Virus record (IMG/VR): IMGVR_UViG_3300009604_002234
Location: 1-28,588 of that record
Source: a virus
Length of the DNA stretch: 28,588 nt
Reading direction: 5' to 3' (one strand)
In this document: positions 15,824-20,726 of the stretch, in pieces
Layout: every line of letters starts with the position of its first letter
Position numbering within the stretch: position 1 is the first letter of the stretch
Translations under genes and position numbers: made by a program
Notes under the pieces: model-generated
Told to the model about the DNA's origin: nothing
The model's input: only the letters and a program-made list of their open reading frames with translations
The model's database searches: none

Positions 15824-16597
15824 ATGAAAGTGAGAAACATTAAAATGGGAAACGTACTAAATTTCAAAGCGAACCGAACTGCAGATAAGAAGTTTTTCGA
15901 TGGACTACAGTCCATTGTAGACGTGGCATTGTCATTAATTCCTGATCTAGGTATTAGTGTCCAGTTGAATCCGGTAGTGTCAGCGAAAAAATCCGGTAAT
16001 GGACATAAAACAATTTTCAAACTACAAAAACAAGATGACGTGCTGTTGACCCTTGGAGATACTGAGTTAAGGCGTGTTGACGTGAATATGGGAAATAAAG
16101 ACATTGCCGAAACTGATAATTTCTTGCTTCAGGCGTCAAAATCTGCGATTCAACTGGCATATGAGGAAAGTGACTCCGAAATAAACTGTTACGATAAAGA
16201 TGACAAGCGCATAACAAGCGATTTTGCGAAGGTGCTATTGTCCACCGGTATCGTGGCAGAAAAGTCCTCTGAGTCTTCACAATTCACCGGTAAATACTCA
16301 TTAAGCAAACTTGGAGAAACAAATTTTGCCAGTGTCCGTGCGGAGGCAGAAAAAGTTGTCAGGATATACGGAGTTAAGCAGCCTGAACCTAAACTGGACG
16401 AAAATGGCAACCTCATAGAATCCAGTGACAGTGATAAAGGCGCGAAAACTTCTAATTGGCAGTTTGCACTATGTAGAGTTGCTAGTTGTGGAATAACCAA
16501 AAATGAATCCATAAAAATCCATAATGACGAAACTGTACTACCGATATGTGGAGAGCATGGAGAAAGATTAACAAGGGATGTATCGGAAATTAAATAA
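15824..16597 (+). CDS. Unknown 257-residue protein inside an inverted-repeat cassette
   Basis: No family is recognised. It starts at ATG 15824 (MKVRNIKMGN) without a clear ribosome site; the ATG at 15845 is an alternative. The body is mixed, with many Lys, Asp and Ser and an acidic Ser/Asp-rich stretch near residues 195-207. The C-terminus has CRVASC (about 218-223) and CGEHGE (about 243-248), a possible four-ligand zinc site. The gene stands alone, framed by a 16-bp inverted repeat and the 22-bp hairpin pair, with a terminator at 16739. Its base composition is lower in GC than the early operon to its right. A separately controlled or acquired gene is plausible; its function is unknown. Confidence 0.75.
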   Translation: MKVRNIKMGNVLNFKANRTADKKFFDGLQSIVDVALSLIPDLGISVQLNPVVSAKKSGNGHKTIFKLQKQDDVLLTLGDTELRRVDVNMGNKDIAETDNFLLQASKSAIQLAYEESDSEINCYDKDDKRITSDFAKVLLSTGIVAEKSSESSQFTGKYSLSKLGETNFASVRAEAEKVVRIYGVKQPEPKLDENGNLIESSDSDKGAKTSNWQFALCRVASCGITKNESIKIHNDETVLPICGEHGERLTRDVSEIK

Positions 16598-16618
16598 CAA
16601 TATCTAATATCAACCACC

Positions 16619-16634
16619 GGAATAACGCACAATA
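16619..16634. repeat. 16-bp inverted repeat, right arm
   Basis: GGAATAACGCACAATA, the inverse complement of 15797-15812. I see no convincing target-site duplication outside the pair and no transposase, so the arms could be regulatory sites or the ends of a small cassette. Confidence 0.85.
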
Positions 16635-16646
16635 TGAATATTGAAT

Positions 16647-16668
16647 TTCTCCACTTCAAAGAGGAGAT
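16647..16668. repeat. 22-bp hairpin repeat, right copy, after gene 15824
   Basis: Same 22 bases as at 15742-15763, in the same orientation. The outer arms here are GAATATT (16636-16642) and AATATTC (16672-16678). The whole 43-bp block is close to a palindrome. Confidence 0.75.
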
Positions 16669-16738
16669 TTTAATATTCAAATATTATCTCGGAGGTTATA
16701 ATTGAATAGTATCTAAGCTGTAAGTGAATACTCAATAG

Positions 16739-16773
16739 AGCCAGGGCTGTACCGGTCCTGGCTTTATTTTTTA
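16739..16773 (+). terminator. Rho-independent terminator
   Basis: AGCCAGG (16739-16745) pairs with CCTGGCT (16757-16763), followed by TTATTTTTTA. The loop is 11 bases and contains ACCGGT. It would end rightward transcripts of the 15824 gene and of the promoter at 15372, isolating them from the operon starting at 16871. Confidence 0.8.
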
Positions 16774-16786
16774 TTCCGGGGCAGTG

Positions 16787-16826
16787 GAGCGCAGGAGAGC
16801 AGGAGCGCAGGAGAGCAGGAGCGCAG
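16787..16826. repeat. 16-bp tandem repeat, 2.5 copies
   Basis: The unit gagcgcaggagagcag occurs exactly twice (16787-16802, 16803-16818) plus its first 8 bases. It lies in the leader between the terminator and the gene at 16871. It contains AGGAG words that look like ribosome sites without a matching start. Confidence 0.85.
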
Positions 16827-16838
16827 ATCAAAATATTC

Positions 16839-16856
16839 CTCCACTTCAAAGTGGAG
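16839..16856. repeat. CTCCACTT-family inverted repeat, copy before gene 16871
   Basis: CTCCACTT-CA-AAGTGGAG, a perfect 8-bp inverted repeat. It ends 14 bases before the ATG at 16871, directly upstream of the ribosome site. As RNA it would form a 6-7 bp stem capping the leader. Confidence 0.8.
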
Positions 16857-16870
16857 AGAGAGGAGGAGCT

Positions 16871-17095
16871 ATGAACAGAGCAGATAGGAGAGCAAAGGGA
16901 GAACGACGAGTAGTCGTAGGAACTCAGGAACTTGCGAACGGAAAGGTGTTACCTGTGACTGAGTGGCAACAAGTAGTCAAGCCAGCCCACGTTAGCAAGC
17001 CAGTGCCTATGACACGTCATCAAGTGATTGACCATATGGTAGCAACTGGGAAGATGCGCTTGGTACACATAACAGACGAACTCATCAATGGATAA
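16871..17095 (+). CDS. Small basic protein, first gene of early operon
   Basis: 74 residues from ATG 16871 behind GAGAGGAGGAG; the open frame extends back to 16784 but only through repeats. Starts MNRADRRAKGERRVVVG and is basic at the N-terminus. It has no Cys pair and no membrane segment. The C-terminal half (MTRHQVIDHMVATGKMRLVHITDELING) is helical and could pack as a small domain. No family is recognised. A CTCCACTT-family hairpin lies in its leader, and its last codons overlap a direct repeat (17088-17142). Confidence 0.7.
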   Translation: MNRADRRAKGERRVVVGTQELANGKVLPVTEWQQVVKPAHVSKPVPMTRHQVIDHMVATGKMRLVHITDELING

Positions 17096-17142
17096 TTACT
17101 TAGACAGGATCTTTCTCCCTAACGATAGGGAGAGAAAGGAGG
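17088..17142. repeat. Direct repeat, copy 1 (gene-end plus ribosome-site module)
   Basis: 45 identical bases (17088-17132 and 17284-17328), one mismatch, then 9 more identical bases, 196 bp apart. It includes a hairpin CTCCCTA-ACGA-TAGGGAG followed by AAAGGAGG. Here it is mostly non-coding; read from the ATG at 17088 it would encode MDNYLDRIFLPNDRE..., as in copy 2. Confidence 0.9.
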
Positions 17143-17148
17143 TACAAC

Positions 17149-17346
17149 ATGGAATATGTTACCGGTGATGACCAATGTGGTGTATGTGGGAAAGCCATCG
17201 GCTTTAGTGACGACACTATTGGGATGGAGACATGTGAAGTGTGCATCGACTGCGCTAGGAAAGCAATTAAGTTCGTTAACCGTATGGATAATTACTTAGA
17301 CAGGATCTTTCTCCCTAACGATAGGGAGGGAAAGGAGGAACAATGA
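17149..17346 (+). CDS. Zinc-ribbon-like 65-residue protein between direct repeats
   Basis: ATG 17149 behind AAAGGAGGT. Residues 10-35 hold CGVCGK and CEVCIDC, spaced like a small zinc ribbon. The tail from residue 46 (MDNYLDRIFLPNDREGKEEQ) is encoded by the direct repeat and ends acidic. The stop overlaps the next start (ATGA). The repeat on each side could recombine and remove this gene. Early phage genes of this size often bind host enzymes or nucleic acid; here the function is unknown. Confidence 0.75.
   Translation: MEYVTGDDQCGVCGKAIGFSDDTIGMETCEVCIDCARKAIKFVNRMDNYLDRIFLPNDREGKEEQ
17284..17338. repeat. Direct repeat, copy 2
   Basis: In this copy the same sequence is the 3' end of the 17149 gene (codes MDNYLDRIFLPNDRE) and carries the ribosome site of the next gene at 17343. 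The hairpin and AAAGGAGG are kept. Confidence 0.9.
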
Positions 17347-17534
17347 ACTATTCTGTACATTGCACAAAGTGCGGTAGCGAAAATGTAGTCATGTATAACG
17401 CCGTTTGCAGATGGGATAAGAATAATCAGAAATGGGAGTATGCAGTGAACTATGACACGGTGTATCAATGTCCTGACTGTGGGAAAGATAGTATTGAAGT
17501 TGTAGAGAGGGAGATCAACCCTACGGTGGCGTGA
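17343..17534 (+). CDS. Zinc-ribbon protein
   Basis: 63 residues. CTKCGS (about 8-13) and CPDCGK (about 43-48) form a clear four-cysteine zinc ribbon, with strand-rich sequence between them (NVVMYNAVCRW, WEYAVNYDTVYQ). The fold resembles transcription-factor-type ribbons found in many small phage proteins. Start ATG 17343 overlaps the upstream stop and has AAAGGAGG from the direct repeat. Role unknown; binding nucleic acid or a host polymerase subunit would fit. Confidence 0.8.
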   Translation: MNYSVHCTKCGSENVVMYNAVCRWDKNNQKWEYAVNYDTVYQCPDCGKDSIEVVEREINPTVA

Positions 17535-17552
17535 GCTTAGACCATGCCGGAC

Positions 17553-17568
17553 GTGTGGTTGACCACAC
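17553..17568. repeat. Hairpin in a 100-base gene gap
   Basis: GTGTGG-TTGA-CCACAC, a 6-bp stem with a 4-base loop, between genes 17343 and 17636. The rest of the gap (17535-17635) holds only a 14-codon ORF without a ribosome site and the AAAGGAGG of the next gene. Confidence 0.45.
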
Positions 17569-17635
17569 TATGGACGAGTACGAGCTAGGTGCGTAACAAA
17601 ATCTCGCAGACTAATCTGTAGAAAGGAGGTACACC

Positions 17636-17905
17636 ATGCTACAGAATGACATGAAGAAAGGTCAGATGGGAACGACTAAAGACGGAATAAGATTCCGTAT
17701 CGAGGACAACAAGAAAGGCAACATCAGGTTGGCTACTGTCTACGCGTCATCGGTAGGACTGTTCGATGATATCGGCAGTATATACACGAGTGACATAGCA
17801 ACAGTAGACATGCCCGACGGCACGACCGAGCGCCTGGAGATGACGCCTGCGCAAGCGAAGAAGGCGAAGAAGGTACAAGATATATACAGATCATTAGGCT
17901 GGTAA
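17636..17905 (+). CDS. Unknown 89-residue early protein
   Basis: ATG 17636 behind AAAGGAGG. Starts MLQNDMKKGQMGTTKDGIRF, which reads like a small beta domain (KKGQMGTTKDGIRFRIEDNKKGNIRLATVY). It ends in a Lys-rich helix (TPAQAKKAKKVQDIYRSLGW). No Cys pair, signal or membrane segment. No family is recognised. It lies 12 bases before the next gene, with a shared GGAGG ribosome site pattern, so it belongs to the operon. Confidence 0.75.
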   Translation: MLQNDMKKGQMGTTKDGIRFRIEDNKKGNIRLATVYASSVGLFDDIGSIYTSDIATVDMPDGTTERLEMTPAQAKKAKKVQDIYRSLGW

Positions 17906-17917
17906 AGGAGGCCAATA

Positions 17918-18184
17918 ATGGAATCAGTTAAGGCAGTTGAGATACGTGTAGAACGACCGGATATAGAGGTGTACAAGATGGGAGCCGAGCTCGCACCTCT
18001 GATAGGACAGCAAGCGTATGACATAATCAACAATCTAAATTCAGAAGAGCTCAACATATTGGCGAGGTATGCCCTGTCCCGCGGGATCATATTGGCCGAG
18101 GAATCACTCATGTTCGAGAAAGCATCTAGGCTACGACGTATGCTGAACAGGGCTAATACCGAACAATTCAATAGCGGAGGGTAA
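17918..18184 (+). CDS. Unknown 88-residue helical early protein
   Basis: ATG 17918 after AAAGGAGG. It is predominantly helical and charged. An N-terminal strand (AVEIRVERPDIEVYKM) is followed by helices (QQAYDIINNLNSEELNILARYALSRG). It ends RMLNRANTEQFNSGG, where the last codons encode the ribosome site of the next gene. No motif is recognised. Confidence 0.75.
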   Translation: MESVKAVEIRVERPDIEVYKMGAELAPLIGQQAYDIINNLNSEELNILARYALSRGIILAEESLMFEKASRLRRMLNRANTEQFNSGG

Positions 18185-18185
18185 C

Positions 18186-18407
18186 ATGAGTACGAAGGAG
18201 AAACTAGACGAGATCCATGCGAAAATACAGCATGAGTTGAAGCACTTGAAGACTAAGTGCCGGTGCTGTGGTATGCACGTAGTACATGACGACATGACGA
18301 GAGACCAAGGTATACACTTCACATGCCTGAGTGTGCATGTGACGCTGCACTCCAGGGGCAAGAGCGCGGTCGGATGCAGACAATACGGCCCCGGAAAGGA
18401 GGACTAG
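18186..18407 (+). CDS. Cysteine/histidine-rich 73-residue protein
   Basis: ATG 18186, two bases after the upstream stop, with GGAGG in the preceding codons. An N-terminal amphipathic helix (KEKLDEIHAKIQHELKHLKT) leads to CRCCGMHVVH and then a CxxxH region (TCLSVHVTLH) and a lone Cys near the end. The cysteines and histidines could bind one zinc. Family unknown. Confidence 0.7.
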   Translation: MSTKEKLDEIHAKIQHELKHLKTKCRCCGMHVVHDDMTRDQGIHFTCLSVHVTLHSRGKSAVGCRQYGPGKED

Positions 18408-18408
18408 T

Positions 18409-18726
18409 ATGGAATTAACACACGATGAAAGTATGCATATAGCAGCGAGTAATTTGTTAGACAAGAACATGGAAGGCAAGGAGTGTAACCCCGGATGTGG
18501 GTTTGAACTGGACGACCAGCCTATACCGATGTCGGTAGGATATGTACGCGATATCAAGAACCTGTTGACTGACAGCTTGAACTCGCTACAACTTTCTGAC
18601 AGGGAAGCTGTTTGCAGAATGGTAGCTAAACTGATCAGCGAGTTAGCTTACGCAGAGAAGCAGTTCAACAATGACCATCCTAACGACGGGAGCACGAAGT
18701 CAACCGGAAGTTACTGTATACAATAG
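18409..18726 (+). CDS. Unknown 105-residue early protein
   Basis: ATG 18409, one base after the upstream stop, behind AAAGGAGG. It begins with a helix (MELTHDESMHIAASNLLDKN), then a CNPGCGF pair (about 26-32), then two longer helices (YVRDIKNLLTDSLNSLQL, REAVCRMVAKLISELAYAEKQ). Only one CxxxC pair is present, so a full zinc site would need a partner. It ends just before the CTCCACTT-family hairpin at 18733. Confidence 0.75.
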   Translation: MELTHDESMHIAASNLLDKNMEGKECNPGCGFELDDQPIPMSVGYVRDIKNLLTDSLNSLQLSDREAVCRMVAKLISELAYAEKQFNNDHPNDGSTKSTGSYCIQ

Positions 18727-18732
18727 TTTATC

Positions 18733-18750
18733 CTCCACTCTAAAGTGGAG
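18733..18750. repeat. CTCCACTT-family inverted repeat, copy before gene 18767
   Basis: CTCCACT-CTAA-AGTGGAG, a 7-bp stem with a 4-base loop. It ends 16 bases before the ATG at 18767, almost the same placement as the copy before gene 16871 (14 bases). Confidence 0.8.
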
Positions 18751-18766
18751 AGAAAGAGAGAAGCGA

Positions 18767-19138
18767 ATGACTCTAACTATAACGGAATTAAGACAGGCTC
18801 ACCCAAGTTACTTCAGCCGTGTGAATATAAAACTATTCGGTGATAAAGAATACCGTATCTTGCACAGCAAGGATGGTAACCCGTACCTAGTACGACTCAC
18901 CCAACAGTGGTCGGATATGTTCGGACACCCTCCTGTAGAGTGTTATCGAGTCAACCCGATAGGTTCAAATCTGAAAATTGAGGAGGTGATTAAGGAACAA
19001 TTTGAAACACTGCAAGACGTGAAGGATTGGTTAAAATATGAGAAGGAGGTGAGCGATGGAAGAATCAAAGATACCCGAGTCACTGATCAACAGGATAGTA
19101 ATGCCCGATCCTGTACAAATAGGCAAGGTGATCACTAA
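18767..19138 (+). CDS. Unknown 123-residue early protein
   Basis: I chose ATG 18767 because the hairpin and a purine-rich ribosome site (AGAAAGAGAGAAG) lie just upstream; the open frame extends back to 18671 through the previous gene. Starts MTLTITELRQAHPSYFSR, with a small strand-rich region (KLFGDKEYRILHSKDGNPYLVRL) and a helix near 75-95. Its last 83 bases overlap the start of the gene at 19056 in another frame, so the C-terminal 27 residues (rich in Asp, Arg, Gln) may be under mixed constraint. No family is recognised. Confidence 0.65.
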   Translation: MTLTITELRQAHPSYFSRVNIKLFGDKEYRILHSKDGNPYLVRLTQQWSDMFGHPPVECYRVNPIGSNLKIEEVIKEQFETLQDVKDWLKYEKEVSDGRIKDTRVTDQQDSNARSCTNRQGDH

Positions 19139-19895
19139 CAACGGGTGCTATACCAACTTCGGACACACTCAGCACACAACTAACCGGCTGAACAGACGTG
19201 CGTTGAGTAACGCAGACGAGAGTGCTGTTATCGTAAAGGAGAAATCCAGTAACTCAAAGACAGGGGAGATGAACGTCACCTATGCCCCACAGATAACATG
19301 CCCGACCTCGTGTCCACTGTACCCTGAGATACTAGGTGACGAGCATGACATTGAAATCAGGATGCATATCCAAATAGAGTACTCGAGGATAGAGAGGCGT
19401 AGGATATACGAGCTACCTGCGGATCGTAACCTGAGAGTACATGTGGTGGGTGATTGTAGCAACACTATATCGGCAGGGCTGATCGGTGATGCCATGGTTG
19501 ACTACGAAGCACGGTCGCCCAACGGTTCCCTGGCATACACCTACACACATGGATGGGATGGACCATACAACGTACCGGAATCAGCTTGGAATGGAGCAAG
19601 GGTACTTGCAAGCTGTGAGTCAGCCGAGCAGATACTACGAGCTCGTTCACTAGGCTATGCATGTGAATGGACATACAAGAACCATGAGTCACGCAAGATA
19701 CACGAGCGCCAAGGCATCCAGGTACTACCCTGCCCTAACAACTTCAACAAGGATGTGACGTGCAACATGTGCATGAAGTGTGCCGACCTCGGGTTACTCA
19801 AGTCACGTAACATGGTGATAGGATTATCCACCCATGGAGCGCACAAGAAAGCTGGAGCTGCCATTGAACGCAAGCTTAGAGAAGGAGGTGCATAA
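19056..19895 (+). CDS. Cysteine-rich phage protein resembling gp88/DUF7227-type families
   Basis: 279 residues from ATG 19056, with AAGGAGGT 5 bases upstream. Features seen: TCPTSCPLYPE (81-91), LRVHVVGDC (126-134), YTYTHGW (161-167), ARVLASCES (181-189), CPN (226-228), CNMCMKC (236-242) and STHGAHKK (258-265). The order of CP..C, HVxGD, THxW, a Cys triplet and HG near the end resembles a phage family I recall as gp88-like/DUF7227. That name comes from memory and has not been searched. The conserved cysteines suggest zinc or an iron-sulfur site. No biochemical role is known to me. Confidence 0.75.
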   Translation: MEESKIPESLINRIVMPDPVQIGKVITNNGCYTNFGHTQHTTNRLNRRALSNADESAVIVKEKSSNSKTGEMNVTYAPQITCPTSCPLYPEILGDEHDIEIRMHIQIEYSRIERRRIYELPADRNLRVHVVGDCSNTISAGLIGDAMVDYEARSPNGSLAYTYTHGWDGPYNVPESAWNGARVLASCESAEQILRARSLGYACEWTYKNHESRKIHERQGIQVLPCPNNFNKDVTCNMCMKCADLGLLKSRNMVIGLSTHGAHKKAGAAIERKLREGGA

Positions 19896-19927
19896 CAACA
19901 TATTTGAATCAACTATAAACAAGTAGT

Positions 19928-20290
19928 ATGAAAGAGAGAATTGGAATGGTTATATGTGATGTATGTCGTATAGATGTGAACAGTGCAAACCTTGGTATCA
20001 ACAAGATCGTGTATGGATTGATGCCGGTGGAGGTTAGTGGTCATGGGTATGTCAATGCCGAGTGGATGGAGGGCGCATCCATGTCCAGGTTCATTCACGA
20101 TGGCTGCCTGGATTCATTACTCTCGGCTTCTATGTATGTCGTGGCGGAAGGCAAGAAAGAGTCAGAACATCTGTGCCATGACTGTGGACGGGAGATACCC
20201 GAGTTGCAGGAGAAATGCCATGACTGTGAAGCGGAACCTGATTACTATGTCCCAGAACCAGACGACCCGGCAATAACAGGAGGAGAATAG
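19928..20290 (+). CDS. Zinc-ribbon protein of 120 residues
   Basis: The N-terminus has CDVC (10-13). The C-terminal third has CHDCGREIPELQEKCHDC (about 83-100), a standard four-Cys ribbon, followed by an acidic tail. No strong ribosome site precedes ATG 19928; the Met at codon 7 is possible. The stop overlaps the GTG of the next small gene. Role unknown; the ribbon type often mediates protein or nucleic-acid contact. Confidence 0.7.
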   Translation: MKERIGMVICDVCRIDVNSANLGINKIVYGLMPVEVSGHGYVNAEWMEGASMSRFIHDGCLDSLLSASMYVVAEGKKESEHLCHDCGREIPELQEKCHDCEAEPDYYVPEPDDPAITGGE

Positions 20291-20406
20291 TGGAACAAGA
20301 GATAGAAGAATTAAGATCAGAGATAGAAATGTTGAAAGGATATCTAGCAAGGCTGATGCAGTACGTTATACGTAAACATCTATACGAGAGAGAAGGAGGA
20401 AGATAA
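20290..20406 (+). CDS. 38-residue coiled-coil peptide
   Basis: GTG at 20290 overlaps the upstream stop and follows AGGAGGA. Reads MEQEIEELRSEIEMLKGYL then ARLMQYVIRKHLYEREGGR. Leu, Ile and Met recur with coiled-coil spacing across nearly the entire length, and the ends are charged. The last codons supply the GGAGG of the next gene at 20408. It could be a small oligomer or an adaptor for a partner. The reading is good but the peptide is short. Confidence 0.65.
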   Translation: MEQEIEELRSEIEMLKGYLARLMQYVIRKHLYEREGGR

Positions 20407-20407
20407 C

Positions 20408-20713
20408 ATGATACTGAGAAGAGATGAGTTTACGAACCTATATGGCGATACCGAAAGTTTAATATGTAAAGAGTATCCATGCACCGAGCATGAGTGGATA
20501 GCCCCAGTTAAGTACGGGTTCGATGCAGTCGGTGAACTCGCCAGCATGGTAGCGCAAGTACCATACACGCTTGAGTACGGGGTAAGAGGTGAGATACGTA
20601 CCAAGGAACGCATGAAGATCGAGGTGTTCACTGGTACAACCATACACCACGTATTCAAACACTACACAAGTCATACACGATATAGCGATAACGGAAGTTT
20701 AATAGCCGAATAG
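20408..20713 (+). CDS. Unknown 101-residue early protein
   Basis: ATG 20408 behind GGAGG. Starts MILRRDEFTNLYGDTESLI and has a mixed alpha/beta look (YTLEYGVRGEIRTKERMKIEVFTGTTIHHVFKHY). A GDTESLI/SDNGSLI pair near its ends is encoded by a similar short DNA word (gaaagtttaata, ggaagtttaata). No family is recognised. It ends 13 bases before the double-coded methyltransferase locus and may share its transcript. Confidence 0.7.
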   Translation: MILRRDEFTNLYGDTESLICKEYPCTEHEWIAPVKYGFDAVGELASMVAQVPYTLEYGVRGEIRTKERMKIEVFTGTTIHHVFKHYTSHTRYSDNGSLIAE

Positions 20714-20726
20714 GCAGAAAGGAGAA

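Noticed and set aside
17088-17168. 26-codon ORF from the first direct-repeat copy (MDNYLDRIFLP...)
   Set aside because: No ribosome site before its ATG, which lies inside the previous gene; it looks like a leftover of the duplicated gene end.
15742-18750. CRISPR array made from the repeated hairpins
   Set aside because: Copies are irregularly spaced by hundreds of bases and separated by genes; no spacers and no cas genes.
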